Source: Halorussus marinus (GTDB lineage Archaea > Halobacteriota > Halobacteria > Halobacteriales > Haladaptataceae). From it: a stretch of 64,000 nucleotides of DNA. The stretch's first letter is position 1; the number at the start of each line of letters is the position of its first letter. The stretch spans positions 248,001-312,000 of the forward strand of contig NZ_SBIV01000002.1 in NCBI RefSeq assembly GCF_004765795.1. Reading direction: 5' to 3'. Shown here one piece after another: positions 1-8,131 of this stretch. The position numbers and the translations under genes are program-made. A model generated the notes under the pieces. It saw only the letters and a program-made list of their open reading frames with translations. It ran no database searches and was not told where the DNA came from.

Positions 1-2
1 GT

Positions 3-413
3 CTCGTGCTCGACGCGCGGGCGAACCTCTCGACAGCGGGGTACGACGGCGTGTTCGTCGACCGTCGGAACGGCGCCGACGGACTCCCGGAGTACGCGCC
101 GTTCGACCGCATTCTGGTGGAGGCCGCCGCGGTCGAGCCGCCCCGGGCGCTGATCGACCAGCTCGCGCCCGACGGCCGGCTGGTGATTCCGCTCGGGACC
201 GGCGAGCAGTCGCTGACGATCGTGACCGACGATGAGTCGGCGTCCCGGCCGCTCGGGACCGTGCTGTTCGCGCCGCTGCTCGCCGACGGCGAGCACGCAG
301 ACGCCGTCGAGCGCAACCGGACCGTCCGCGAGGACCGCGAGCGCGCCGATCGGGCCCGCGAACGCCGGACCGGCTGGGAGCACGACTGGATCGACTGGGA
401 CGGCTACTCGTAG
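3..413 (+). CDS. pcm: Protein-L-isoaspartate O-methyltransferase, C-terminal part
   Basis: This reading frame enters from the left edge, so the N-terminus and the SAM-binding motif I are missing. What remains (about 136 codons) has the family's post-motif pattern: FDRILVEAAA, then a proline-rich helix, then DGRLVIPLG. The family repairs isoaspartyl residues in aged proteins, using S-adenosylmethionine, in the cytoplasm. The GTG at 6 is probably internal rather than the real start, because the conserved fold begins well upstream. The C-terminal tail is charged and Arg-rich, ending WDGYS. Its stop overlaps the stop region of the convergent downstream gene by about 10 bases. Confidence 0.85.
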   Translation, partial: LVLDARANLSTAGYDGVFVDRRNGADGLPEYAPFDRILVEAAAVEPPRALIDQLAPDGRLVIPLGTGEQSLTIVTDDESASRPLGTVLFAPLLADGEHADAVERNRTVREDRERADRARERRTGWEHDWIDWDGYS

Positions 414-895
414 TCGGCCAACACGAGTATCGCGGTGTTTTCCCGATCGTCGGCGTACTCGGTGCCGGCGGGGGGCTTTATCGACACGTCGAGGGTTCCC
501 TCCGGCTGATTCGAACCCAGTTCGGGGTCGATGTCGACGGTCGCCCGACCGTCGTCGCCGGTCGTCCCGGTGGCGACGCCGTCGATCGTCGCCGTGCCGC
601 TCCGGACGACGACCGTCGCGTCCGAGACCGGGGCGCCGTCCGGGTCGACCACTTCGACCTCGACGCTCTGGTCGGTCGGACCGACCACGTCCGGCGACGG
701 TCTGGCGTCGAGTTCGGTCACGGTGAGGCCGTTCAGCCCCGAGAGCATGTTCATCATCACGCCGAGGCTGGCGACCCCGACCACGAGAGCGATGACGAGT
801 CGGATCGGGAGCCCCTCGATGGCGCGGTCGTCGTCGCGAAAGCGGTCGAACGCGGTGCAATCGAAGGGATCCGGACAGCCCAGTGGGTGAGCCAT
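404..895 (-). CDS. Pilin-like membrane-anchored protein with Ig/carboxypeptidase-regulatory-like domain (DUF7382-like)
   Basis: A 163-residue protein. I chose the ATG at 895 because the longer upstream frame is Arg-rich and reads like a shadow. Residues 1-25 are polar and charged and end in DDRAIEGLPIRLV; a single hydrophobic segment follows at about 30-50. That layout resembles an archaeal type IV pilin (class III) signal peptide. The rest is a beta-rich, acidic domain with the pattern VDPDGAPVSDATVVV and GTTGDDGRATVDI, typical of carboxypeptidase-regulatory or Ig-like folds outside the cell. I recall this as haloarchaeal DUF7382. Processing by a prepilin peptidase is inference; a plain membrane anchor is the alternative. 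It is convergent with pcm. Confidence 0.7.
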   Translation of the reverse strand: MAHPLGCPDPFDCTAFDRFRDDDRAIEGLPIRLVIALVVGVASLGVMMNMLSGLNGLTVTELDARPSPDVVGPTDQSVEVEVVDPDGAPVSDATVVVRSGTATIDGVATGTTGDDGRATVDIDPELGSNQPEGTLDVSIKPPAGTEYADDRENTAILVLADYE

Positions 896-971
896 AGCCG
901 GGGCTGGTCCCGGCTTCGGACTTAAACCCTCGCGCGAACGTTTATCCACCGAACCGCGCCAACCGGATCGC

Positions 972-2039
972 GTGTCCCGAATCCTCGGTCGCCGCGAGTC
1001 GGAGTCCGGTCCCGAACGCCCGGCGGGCCACCTCGGTTCGTATCGCGCACGCGACGGGAGCCCCGGCGCGCGGGTCCGCCTCGACTTCGAGTCGTCCCAC
1101 GCGGGCGTCGTGGTGGGCAAGCGCGGCTACGGCAAGTCCTACACGCTGGGCGTCCTCGCCGAAGAACTCGCCGACTCGACGGGGGTCGCCCCGATCGTCG
1201 CGGACCCGATGGGAATCTTCGACTCGCTCGGGACGCTCGGCGCCGAGGTGGTCGCCGAGCCCCGGGTGGCCGCCGACGCGCTCGGCCCGCGGACGTGGTG
1301 TGACCTGCTGGGGCTCGCCCCGGACTCGGCGGTCGGGGCGCTGGTCTGGCGGGCCGCCGCGGCCCGGGCGACGCTCGAGGGAATGCAGTCGTTCGTCGCT
1401 GGCACCGACACGAAAGCCGATCGGTCGACCAGACGGGCCGCGGAGAACCACCTCGCGCTCGCCGACTCGTGGGACGCGTTCGCGCCGGACGGGCTGACCG
1501 CCGCCGACCTCCTCGGCGACCCCCCGGAGGCGGCGTCCGAGACGCGTTCGGGCGTCGTGGTCGACCTCTCCGGGCTGGACGCCGAGGCCGCGAACGCGGT
1601 CGTACGCGGGATCGCTCGCGACCTCTACGACCACTGCGTCCGCGAACGCCCGGCCCGGCTCCCGTGGCTACTCGTCGACGAGGCCCACGCGTTCTTCGAC
1701 GGCGTCGCGGGGCCCGCGCTCCGGACCGTCCTGACCCGGGGTCGCCAGCCGGGGGTCAGCCTCGTGGCGGCCACCCAGCGCCCGGCCGCGTTGCCGGCGG
1801 TCGCGGTCTCGCAGGCCGACCTCCTGTTCGCCCACCGGCTCACGTCTCGGGCGGACATAGACGCCCTCGGGGACGCCCGGCCGACGTACGTCGCGTCGGC
1901 GCTCGGCGAGCGACTCCCCGAGAAACCCGGCGAAGCGCTCGTGGTCGACGACGCGACCGAGAGCGTCCACGCGGTCCGGATCCGCGAGCGCGAGACGGCC
2001 CACGGCGGGGGCGGATCGCGGGCGTCCGATCGGGCGTGA
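972..2039 (+). CDS. HerA/VirB4-type P-loop ATPase (DUF87-like)
   Basis: A 355-residue ATP-binding protein. The Walker A is GKRGYGKS at residues 49-56, Walker B is LLVDEAH at 233-239, and a sensor-like VAATQRP follows near 262. This order fits the HerA/FtsK superfamily, whose members are DNA- or protein-translocating hexameric ATPases. It starts at GTG 972 and is divergent from the pilin-like gene, with a 76-base gap. No NurA nuclease partner is next to it, so I do not call it herA; haloarchaea carry several such orphan ATPases of unknown role. The C-terminal 40 residues are acidic and look disordered. The substrate cannot be told from the sequence. Confidence 0.8.
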   Translation: MSRILGRRESESGPERPAGHLGSYRARDGSPGARVRLDFESSHAGVVVGKRGYGKSYTLGVLAEELADSTGVAPIVADPMGIFDSLGTLGAEVVAEPRVAADALGPRTWCDLLGLAPDSAVGALVWRAAAARATLEGMQSFVAGTDTKADRSTRRAAENHLALADSWDAFAPDGLTAADLLGDPPEAASETRSGVVVDLSGLDAEAANAVVRGIARDLYDHCVRERPARLPWLLVDEAHAFFDGVAGPALRTVLTRGRQPGVSLVAATQRPAALPAVAVSQADLLFAHRLTSRADIDALGDARPTYVASALGERLPEKPGEALVVDDATESVHAVRIRERETAHGGGGSRASDRA

Positions 2040-2083
2040 GGCTTCGAAAACGGTATCCCGCCGCCGCGTCTCCTCACGGCCGG

Positions 2084-2479
2084 ATGTCGGACACGAACCC
2101 CACGGGCGCGAGCTCGGGGGCGCTTCGACCGCTCGCGCTGGTCGCGATCGGCGGGTTCGCCGGGGCGGTGGCTCGCTACGCCGTCGGAGTGGCGCTCCCG
2201 GCGGGCTTCCCGTGGGGGACGCTCGCGGTCAACGTCGCGGGGAGCTTCGCGCTGGGTGCGTTGAGCTACGAGTCTCGGCTGGTCGGTCGAGTCGGCCCCC
2301 GGACCCGGCTGATGGCCGGGACCGGCTTTCTCTCGTCGTTTACCACCTACAGCACGTTCGCGGTCGAGACCGCCGCGCTCTCGCCCGCGCTAGCGGTCGC
2401 GAACGTCGGCGCGAACTACGGACTCGGGTTCGTCGGGGTGGTGGCCGCCCGCGCAGTCGTCTCGGGGGTGGCGAGATGA
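2084..2479 (+). CDS. crcB: Fluoride efflux channel CrcB/Fluc, first subunit
   Basis: A 131-residue protein with four predicted membrane segments. It carries the Fluc hallmarks: GGFAGAVARYAVG near the start, NVAGSFALGAL in helix 2, and the fluoride-lining box FTTYSTFAVE in helix 3. Fluc channels let fluoride leak out of the cell and so protect enolase and pyrophosphatase. The ATG at 2084 gives a short hydrophilic N-terminus of about 18 residues. The stop overlaps the start of the next crcB gene (ATGA), so the two are almost certainly co-translated. Paired genes like these are known to build heterodimers in some species; whether that holds here is inference. Confidence 0.92.
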   Translation: MSDTNPTGASSGALRPLALVAIGGFAGAVARYAVGVALPAGFPWGTLAVNVAGSFALGALSYESRLVGRVGPRTRLMAGTGFLSSFTTYSTFAVETAALSPALAVANVGANYGLGFVGVVAARAVVSGVAR

Positions 2480-2826
2480 ACGCCCCGCTGTTGGTCGGTG
2501 CGGGCGGCGTCCTCGGGGCGGTGGCTCGCTACGCGGTCGGCCGGCGCCTTCCGGGTCGGACCGCGGACACCTTCGCGGTGAACGTCCTCGGGAGCCTCGC
2601 GCTCGGAGCCCTGACCGTGGGCGTTCCGGCGAACGCGCCGGTTTCGGCCGCGTTCGGCGTCGGCTTCTGCGGGGCCTTCACGACGTTTTCGAGTTTCGCC
2701 GTCGAGACGGTAACGCTCTACGAAGAAGGGCGACGGCGGGCGGCGGTCCGGAACGCCGTGCTCAACCTCGTCGGCGCGCTGATCGCGGTCGGGATCGGCG
2801 GCTGGCTGGCGAGCGCCCTCGGATGA
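2476..2826 (+). CDS. crcB: Fluoride efflux channel CrcB/Fluc, second subunit
   Basis: A 116-residue, four-helix protein with the same motifs as its neighbour: GGVLGAVARYAVG, NVLGSLALGAL and GAFTTFSSFAVE. It lacks the hydrophilic N-terminal extension of the first subunit and begins directly with a hydrophobic helix. The start codon overlaps the previous stop by four bases, which points to translational coupling and a shared transcript. The two proteins differ clearly in loops and C-terminus, so this looks like an old duplication rather than a recent copy. Function is membrane fluoride export as a dual-topology or heterodimeric channel. Confidence 0.92.
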   Translation: MNAPLLVGAGGVLGAVARYAVGRRLPGRTADTFAVNVLGSLALGALTVGVPANAPVSAAFGVGFCGAFTTFSSFAVETVTLYEEGRRRAAVRNAVLNLVGALIAVGIGGWLASALG

Positions 2827-2875
2827 GCCCCGTCGAGTGTCGGTGATCGTCGATCGCGAGCCGCCCAGATCAGAC

Positions 2876-2893
2876 GTAGCGAGCGCACGCTAC
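2876..2893. repeat. Short hairpin downstream of the crcB pair
   Basis: GTAGCG and CGCTAC are perfect 6-base arms around a 6-base loop. The hairpin lies between the crcB stop and the convergent tRNA-Asp region, where a transcript end would be expected. There is no adjacent T-run, so a terminator role is only a guess. Confidence 0.3.
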
Positions 2894-2920
2894 ACGAGGC
2901 TCGTCGGGATGAGTCGCGGA

Positions 2921-3150
2921 AGAAAGCGCCCGAGGCGGGATTTAAACCACGGTCGTTCCACTCGCCGCGCTCGGTCACTTCCTGTTTCAAATCCCTTCGA
3001 TCGCGGGCTCGCCGGAGACGAGTGCCAGAGACGACCCAAGCAGTGCTCGTCGATATGGTTCGCGGAAGAAAGCGCCCGAGGCGGGATTTGAACCCGCGTC
3101 ACAACCGTGACAGGGTTGTATGATGGGCCACTACACCACCCGGGCTTTCG
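2921..3150. repeat. 230-bp direct repeat, copy A (contains tRNA-Asp and a tRNA 3' fragment)
   Basis: This stretch matches 3997-4226 with no indels and about 6 mismatches in 230 bases (offset exactly 1076). It begins with a fragment matching the 3' end of tRNA-Asp (2921-2948, from AGAAAGCGCCCGAGG onward, one mismatch), continues through about 120 bases of spacer and ends just past the 5' end of the complete tRNA. The spacer has an inverted partner of the T-arm sequence at 2986-2995 (TTCAAATCCC). Identity stops sharply at both ends, so this is a duplication boundary, not general similarity. Confidence 0.9.
3073..3145 (-). tRNA. tRNA-Asp (anticodon GTC), copy 1
   Basis: The minus strand folds as a standard 73-base cloverleaf. 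The acceptor GCCCGGG pairs with CTCGGGC (one G-U), and the anticodon stem is CAACC/GGTTG with loop CTGTCAC, giving anticodon GTC. The T arm is CGGGTTCAAATCCCG, and discriminator G73 fits aspartate identity. No CCA is encoded, as is usual in haloarchaea. A TATA-like element lies about 33 bases upstream (3173-3183). It is identical in sequence to the second copy at 4149-4221. Confidence 0.96.
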
Positions 3151-3172
3151 TCTGCACTTGCCTCTTTCGCCG

Positions 3173-3183
3173 GCTTATATTAA
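3173..3183 (-). promoter_or_regulatory. TATA-type promoter of tRNA-Asp copy 1
   Basis: Read on the minus strand this is CTTAATATAAG, an A/T-rich box in G+C-rich DNA about 33 bases before the tRNA 5' end. That is the expected place for an archaeal TATA box. It lies just outside the duplicated segment, so it is specific to this copy. Confidence 0.6.
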
Positions 3184-3316
3184 GGCGTGCCGGTTTCGTG
3201 CGCCATCGGTGTGTGCTATCGGATGGCAAGACAACTCGGTTGCCTTCACCACGGGGTCGGTGCGTTTCAGTTCGGTCCCCTCGCCCGTGTGCTTCGTCTC
3301 CAGGACCGTCCGGGGA

Positions 3317-3910
3317 ATGGTTCGACACCTATTCTACAACGGCTTCCACCCCGTGTTCCCGTGGATGGCGTTTCTGCTGTACGGGATGATTCTCGGCCGG
3401 ATGGATCTCCAGAACGTCTCCCTTCGGCGACGCGTGATGGGCGGTGCGATCGCCGTCGCGGTCGCGGCGGAATCCGTCTCGTGGATACTCACCGAGACAG
3501 TGGCCGGCAGTCTCCACTCGGTGCCGCGGTCGGATATCGCGTTCCTGTTCGGGACACAGCCGATGCCGCCGATTCCCCTCTACATTCTCGCGGGGGCTGG
3601 TACCGCAACGATAGTGATAACGGACTGTCTCGAGCTCTGTGAGTACGTCTCTAACGAAGACCTGCTTCAGCCGCTCGTCGCGACCGGACAGATGGCGTTG
3701 AGCCTCTACGTCGCACACGTCTTGCTCGGAATGGGTGCTCTGGAGGCGATCGGCCGTCTCGAAGACCAATCGCCGCCCTTCGCGATGGCCAGCGCGCTGA
3801 CGTCCTCCGTACTAAGTATCGGCTTCTCGTATCTGTGGCTCCGACGGTACTCGCGGAGTCCGCTCGAACAGGTCATGCGCACGCTGACAGATAGAGAACT
3901 CTGGTCGTGA
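3317..3910 (+). pseudogene. Truncated DUF418/YeiB-type membrane protein (C-terminal half)
   Basis: From ATG 3317 the frame gives 197 residues with several membrane segments. It starts NGFHPVFPWMAFLLYGM and has a late TGQMALSLYVAH segment, then a basic C-terminus ending in SPLEQVMR. This is the pattern of the C-terminal domain of DUF418 (YeiB-like) or acyltransferase-like membrane proteins. Family members are normally about 350-400 residues, so the N-terminal half is missing. The frame stays open back to 3107, but that part runs through the antisense of tRNA-Asp and has no family features. It sits exactly between the two copies of the tRNA repeat, so I read it as a remnant left by the rearrangement. 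A short functional protein is not excluded. Confidence 0.6.
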
Positions 3911-3996
3911 GAACTACCGGTGGGAGAAACCGCCAGCGGGCGTTCGATTTGATCGAGCGTTCGCTCGGAGCTAGCGGCTCGCGAGTCGACGTCACC

Positions 3997-4226
3997 AGAA
4001 AGCGCCCGAGGCGGGATTTGAACCACGGCCGTTCCACTCGCCGCGCTCGGTCACTTCTTGTTTCAAATCCCTTCGATCACGGGCTCGCCAGAGACGAGTG
4101 CCCGAGACGACCCAAGCAGTGCTCGTCGATATGGTTCGCGGAAGAAAGCGCCCGAGGCGGGATTTGAACCCGCGTCACAACCGTGACAGGGTTGTATGAT
4201 GGGCCACTACACCACCCGGGCTTTCG
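3997..4226. repeat. 230-bp direct repeat, copy B (contains tRNA-Asp and a tRNA 3' fragment)
   Basis: This is the second copy of the segment at 2921-3150. Its leading tRNA 3' fragment (3997-4024) matches the complete tRNA at 4145-4172 perfectly for 28 bases. Inside, GGGATTTGAA at 4013-4022 and TTCAAATCCC at 4062-4071 form a perfect 10-base inverted repeat, so the fragment ends in a palindromic arrangement. The identity with copy A ends at 4226, after which the two upstream promoter regions differ completely. Confidence 0.9.
4149..4221 (-). tRNA. tRNA-Asp (anticodon GTC), copy 2
   Basis: A 73-base cloverleaf on the minus strand, identical to copy 1: acceptor GCCCGGG/CTCGGGC, anticodon loop CTGTCAC, discriminator G, no encoded CCA. 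It has its own TATA-like sequence (4256-4261) unrelated to that of copy 1, so both genes are probably expressed. It lies divergent from the rpoH operon. Confidence 0.96.
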
Positions 4227-4255
4227 AACGCATTCAGTCGTTGACCTCGGTCGGA

Positions 4256-4261
4256 CTTAAG
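4256..4261 (-). promoter_or_regulatory. TATA-like element of tRNA-Asp copy 2
   Basis: CTTAAG lies about 37 bases before the tRNA 5' end on the minus strand, in the usual TATA position. It is outside the duplicated block, so the promoter was not copied along with the tRNA. Confidence 0.5.
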
Positions 4262-4345
4262 GCTTCTCAAACGAGTCCGGTGTGGTCGACGGTCGCGTGG
4301 GGGACTGCGCCCCAAACAATTTATACTTCGACGCAGTTCGTGACA

Positions 4346-4420
4346 CCAATAGGCGCCCGACCGTGGCCGGGAGACGGGCGCGGCCCGGGCCGGATAGCCC
4401 GTCGTGTGGCCCCTACTTAG
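4346..4420 (+). ncRNA. Candidate structured leader or small RNA upstream of rpoH
   Basis: A clear TATA box (TTTATA, 4320-4325) predicts transcription starting near 4346-4350, far upstream of rpoH. The next 70 bases hold nested self-complementary pieces: GACGGGC (4373-4379) pairs with GCCCGTC (4397-4403). Between them lies the perfect 12-base palindrome CGGCCCGGGCCG (4381-4392), and outside are GGCC/GGCC arms (4365-4368, 4408-4411). No convincing protein is encoded. It could be the 5' leader of the RNA polymerase operon or a separate small RNA. I do not recognise a known family. Confidence 0.35.
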
Positions 4421-4424
4421 CAAG

Positions 4425-4432
4425 TCTTAAAT
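4425..4432 (+). promoter_or_regulatory. Proximal TATA-like promoter of the rpoH-rpoB-rpoA-nusA operon
   Basis: TCTTAAAT stands out in the G+C-rich context and predicts a start near 4455, giving a leader of about 50 bases before rpoH. With the stronger TATA at 4320 this gives two candidate promoters for the operon. Confidence 0.5.
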
Positions 4433-4507
4433 GAGCGACGCGTGTAATGCCCTGTAGTATCTCGTGACAGCCATTTCTTCACTTTCCCAGAGAGCCCATC
4501 GCCACAC

Positions 4508-4735
4508 ATGGTAGACGTAAGCCAACACAACCTCGTTCCGGACCACAGCATCGTCGACGATGCCGAGTTAGACGACGTGCTGGAGGAGTACGACATCAAA
4601 GAGACCGACTTACCCAAGATCAAGCGGACCGACCCCGCGTTGCCCGACGACGCCGAGGTCGGCGACGTCATCAAGATCGTGCGCGACTCCCGAACGACCG
4701 ACACCGCGACCGTATACCGACTCGTCGTAGAATAA
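4508..4735 (+). CDS. rpoH: DNA-directed RNA polymerase subunit H (Rpb5 C-terminal homologue)
   Basis: A 75-residue protein, the normal length for archaeal RpoH, which matches only the C-terminal domain of eukaryotic Rpb5. It starts [12 protein letters not shown] and includes [11 protein letters not shown] and [11 protein letters not shown], all strongly conserved. The subunit sits in the lower jaw of RNA polymerase near downstream DNA. Its TAA stop overlaps the ATG of rpoB'' by one base, so the two are translationally coupled. It is the first gene of the RNA polymerase operon, the standard archaeal order. Confidence 0.97.
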   Translation: MVDVSQHNLVPDHSIVDDAELDDVLEEYDIKETDLPKIKRTDPALPDDAEVGDVIKIVRDSRTTDTATVYRLVVE

Positions 4736-6300
4736 TGAACAGGGAAGATCGACGCGCCATATCGCAGGAGTATTTCTCGAAAGAACGGCTCGCAGAGCAC
4801 CACTACCGCTCGTTCAACTCGTTTCTCGAGCGGGGGATGCAGCGGGTAGTCGACGAGAAAGAGACCATCGACACCGACATCGGCGACAAAGAAGACGAGG
4901 AGCCGGTCCACGTCGAACTCGGCGACGTCCGGGTCGTGACGCCGCGAGTCCGGGAGGCCGACGGGAGCGAGGAGCTCCTCTACCCTCAGGAGGCCCGGCT
5001 TCGAAACATCACCTACGCCGCGCCCGTGTTCATGGAGATGTCCATCGTCAAGGGCGAGGGCGAGGACGAACGCGTGGTCGACGCCACCGAGACCAAGGTG
5101 GGCCGGATGCCCATCATGGTCGGCTCCCAGAAGTGTAACATCGCGGGCTTCTCCGACGAGGAACTCATCGACATCGGCGAGGACCCGGCCGACCCCGGCG
5201 GCTACTTCATCGTCAACGGCTCCGAGCGGGTGCTGATGACGAGCGAGGACCTCGCGCCGAACAAGATCCTCGCGGAGTACGACAGCAAGTACGGCGACGA
5301 GATTCAGGTCGCCAAAACCTTCAGCCAGCGTCGGGGCTACCGCGCGCTGGTGCTCGTCGAGCGGACCCGCGACGGCCTGCTCGAAGTGTCGTTCCCGTCG
5401 GTCTCGGGGAGCGTCAACTTCGTCACGCTCGTCCGAGCGCTCGGGCTCGAATCCGACGAGGAGATCGTCCACCGGGTCTCCGACGACCCCGAGATCGTGA
5501 AGTTCATGCTGGAGAACCTGGAGGCCGCCGACGTCCAGACCGAGGAAGAGGCGATCGAGACCCTCGGCAAGCGCGTCGCCTCCGGACAGGGCAAAAACTA
5601 CCAGCTCAAGCGCGCGAACTACGTCATCGACCGCTACCTCCTGCCTCACCTCCACGAGGAGGGGGTCGAGGAAGAGGACGTCCGCATCAACAAGGCCTAC
5701 TACCTCTGTCGGATGGCCGAGGCGTGTTTCGAGCTCGCGCTCGAACGCCGCGAGTCCGACGACAAGGACCACTACGCGAACAAGCGCCTGAAGGTCTCGG
5801 GCGACCTCATGAAGGACCTGTTCCGGACGGCGCTCAACAAGCTGGCACGCGACGTGAAGTACCAGCTCGAACGCGCCAACATGCGCAACCGTCAGCTGTC
5901 GGTCAACACCGTGGTCCGGTCGGACGTGCTGACCGAGCGGCTCGAACACCCCATCGCGACGGGCAACTGGGTCGGCGGCCGGTCGGGCGTCTCCCAGCTG
6001 GTCGATCGCACCGACTTCATGGGCGTGTTGAGCCACCTCCGGCGGCTTCGCTCGCCGCTCTCCCGGAGCCAGCCCCACTTCGAGGCGCGGGACCTCCACG
6101 CGACCCAGTGGGGTCGCATCTGTCCCTCCGAGACCCCGGAGGGGCCAAACTGTGGGCTGGTGAAGAACTTCGCGCAGGCGATGGAGCTGTCACAGAACGT
6201 CGAAGACGAACAGGGCCTGAAACGAGAACTGGCGTCGATGGGTGTCGAGGGGATCCCCGGCATCGAGGGCGTCGAACCAACAGCAAGCGCAGACGACTAA
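4735..6300 (+). CDS. rpoB2: DNA-directed RNA polymerase subunit B'' (N-terminal half of split beta subunit)
   Basis: A 521-residue protein. Haloarchaea, like many methanogens, split the beta-like subunit into B'' and B'. This is the N-terminal piece: it contains the protrusion, lobe and fork-region sequences, with [13 protein letters not shown]-like start, [13 protein letters not shown], and near the end [20 protein letters not shown] (about 460-480), a signature of all beta subunits. The ATG overlaps the rpoH stop. The split point falls after the fork region, and the last 20 residues are acidic and variable, as expected for a gene break. The next gene begins 1 base after the stop. Confidence 0.97.
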   Translation: MNREDRRAISQEYFSKERLAEHHYRSFNSFLERGMQRVVDEKETIDTDIGDKEDEEPVHVELGDVRVVTPRVREADGSEELLYPQEARLRNITYAAPVFMEMSIVKGEGEDERVVDATETKVGRMPIMVGSQKCNIAGFSDEELIDIGEDPADPGGYFIVNGSERVLMTSEDLAPNKILAEYDSKYGDEIQVAKTFSQRRGYRALVLVERTRDGLLEVSFPSVSGSVNFVTLVRALGLESDEEIVHRVSDDPEIVKFMLENLEAADVQTEEEAIETLGKRVASGQGKNYQLKRANYVIDRYLLPHLHEEGVEEEDVRINKAYYLCRMAEACFELALERRESDDKDHYANKRLKVSGDLMKDLFRTALNKLARDVKYQLERANMRNRQLSVNTVVRSDVLTERLEHPIATGNWVGGRSGVSQLVDRTDFMGVLSHLRRLRSPLSRSQPHFEARDLHATQWGRICPSETPEGPNCGLVKNFAQAMELSQNVEDEQGLKRELASMGVEGIPGIEGVEPTASADD

Positions 6301-6301
6301 C

Positions 6302-8128
6302 ATGAGTCAGGGACGAGAAGCCAAAGTGTACGTGAACGGCAGTCTGGTCGGAACCCACCCCGACCCGGAACAGCTCGCAGAACAGGTCCGCCACGCCCGC
6401 CGGCGCGGGGACATCTCCGAGATGGTCAACGTGTCGGTCAAAGAGCGGACCCGCGAGATCATCATCAACGCCGACGCCGGCCGCGCCCGGCGGCCCCTGC
6501 TGGTCGTCGAGGACGGCGAGGCCCTCATCACCGAGGAGGAGGTCGAAGCGCTCAAAAACGAGGACCTCGACTTCGAGGACCTCGTCGAGCGCGGCAAGGT
6601 CGAGTTCATCGACGCCGAGGAAGAAGAGGACATCTACGTCGCGGTCGACGAGGACGACCTCAACGACGACCACACCCACCTCGAAGTCGACCCACAGCTC
6701 ATCTTCGGCATCGGCGCGGGGATGATCCCGTACCCCGAGCACAACGCCTCCCCGCGGATCACGATGGGATCGGGGATGATCAAGCAGTCGCTCGGCCTGC
6801 CGGCGGCGAACTACCGCATCCGGCCCGACACCCGCCAGCACCTGCTCCACTACCCTCAGCTCTCGATGGTCAAGACCCAGACCACCGAGCAGATCGGTTA
6901 CGACGACCGTCCGGCCGCCCAGAACTTCACGGTCGCGGTCATGTCCTACGAGGGGTTCAACATCGAGGACGCGCTGGTCATGAACAAGGGGTCGGTCGAC
7001 CGGGCGCTCGCGCGCTCGCACTTCTTCCGGACCTACGAGGGCGAAGAGCGCCGGTACCCCGGCGGTCAGGAGGACCGCTTCGAGATCCCGTCCGACGACG
7101 TGCGCGGGGCGCGCGGCGAGGACGCCTACACCCACCTCGACGAGGACGGCCTCGTCAACCCCGAGACCCGAGTCGACGAGAGCTCGGTCCTGCTCGGGAA
7201 GACCAGCCCGCCCCGGTTCCTCGAAGAGCCCGACGACATGGGCGGTCTCTCCCCCCAGAAGCGTCGGGAGACCTCCGTCACGATGCGGTCGGGCGAGTCC
7301 GGCGTCGTCGACACGGTCACCCTGATGGAGGGCGAGGACGGCTCGAAGCTCTCGAAGGTGTCGGTGCGCGACGAGCGGATTCCCGAACTCGGCGACAAGT
7401 TCGCCTCGCGTCACGGCCAGAAGGGCGTCGTCGGCCACATCGCCCCGCAGGAGGACATGCCGTTCACCGAGGAGGGCGTCGTGCCCGACCTCATCCTCAA
7501 CCCCCACGCGCTGCCGTCCCGGATGACGGTCGGCCACGTTCTGGAGATGATCGGCGGGAAGGTCGGCGCCCTCGAAGGCCGACGCGTCGACGGCACCGCC
7601 TTCACCGGTGAAGACGAAGACGAACTCCGCGAGGGCCTCGAAGAGCAGGGGTTCAAGTCCTCGGGCAAGGAGATCATGTACTCGGGCGTCACCGGCGAGA
7701 AGATCGAGGCCGAGATCTTCATCGGCACCATCTTCTACCAGAAGCTCTACCACATGGTGTCGAACAAGCTCCACGCCCGCTCGCGCGGTCCGGTGCAAGT
7801 GCTGACCCGCCAGCCCACCGAGGGCCGGGCCCGCGAGGGCGGGCTCCGGGTCGGGGAGATGGAACGCGACGTGCTCATCGGGCACGGCGCGGCGCTCACG
7901 CTCAAAGAGCGTCTCCTCGACGAGTCGGACCGCGAGTGGATCTACGTCTGTGCGAAGTGCGGGATGAGTGCGGTCGAGAACGTCGAGCAGAACCGGGTGT
8001 ACTGCCCGAACTGCGACGAGGAGACCGACATCCACGAGATCGAGATGTCCTACGCGTTCAAGCTCCTGCTCGACGAGATGAAGGCGCTCGGTATCGCGCC
8101 GCGACTCGAACTGGAGGACGCGGTCTAA
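6302..8128 (+). CDS. rpoB1: DNA-directed RNA polymerase subunit B' (C-terminal half of split beta subunit)
   Basis: A 608-residue protein that completes the beta subunit. Conserved blocks include [43 protein letters not shown] (active-site Lys region) and the clamp segment [19 protein letters not shown] zinc site is formed by C550/C553 (CAKC) and C568/C571 (CPNC) near the C-terminus. I chose ATG 6302, since the 20 upstream in-frame residues overlap rpoB'' and are low-complexity. Spacing of 1 base from rpoB'' and 3 bases to rpoA' shows tight co-transcription. Confidence 0.97.
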   Translation: MSQGREAKVYVNGSLVGTHPDPEQLAEQVRHARRRGDISEMVNVSVKERTREIIINADAGRARRPLLVVEDGEALITEEEVEALKNEDLDFEDLVERGKVEFIDAEEEEDIYVAVDEDDLNDDHTHLEVDPQLIFGIGAGMIPYPEHNASPRITMGSGMIKQSLGLPAANYRIRPDTRQHLLHYPQLSMVKTQTTEQIGYDDRPAAQNFTVAVMSYEGFNIEDALVMNKGSVDRALARSHFFRTYEGEERRYPGGQEDRFEIPSDDVRGARGEDAYTHLDEDGLVNPETRVDESSVLLGKTSPPRFLEEPDDMGGLSPQKRRETSVTMRSGESGVVDTVTLMEGEDGSKLSKVSVRDERIPELGDKFASRHGQKGVVGHIAPQEDMPFTEEGVVPDLILNPHALPSRMTVGHVLEMIGGKVGALEGRRVDGTAFTGEDEDELREGLEEQGFKSSGKEIMYSGVTGEKIEAEIFIGTIFYQKLYHMVSNKLHARSRGPVQVLTRQPTEGRAREGGLRVGEMERDVLIGHGAALTLKERLLDESDREWIYVCAKCGMSAVENVEQNRVYCPNCDEETDIHEIEMSYAFKLLLDEMKALGIAPRLELEDAV

Positions 8129-8131
8129 ACC

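Noticed and set aside
972-2039. Call as HerA of the HerA-NurA end-resection pair
   Set aside because: No nurA, mre11 or rad50 gene lies nearby, and the protein is shorter than HerA (usually about 500 residues).
3107-3316. Upstream extension of the DUF418 remnant frame
   Set aside because: It runs through the antisense of tRNA-Asp and its promoter and has no family features, so I start the remnant at 3317.
2921-4226. Intact integrative element or provirus
   Set aside because: No integrase, replication or capsid gene is present between the repeats; only a truncated membrane gene. I describe it as a scar.
4340-4420. 26-codon GTG-initiated leader peptide before rpoH
   Set aside because: The GTG would lie upstream of or at the predicted transcription start, and the peptide is Gly/Arg/Pro-rich. 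The hairpin explains the sequence better.
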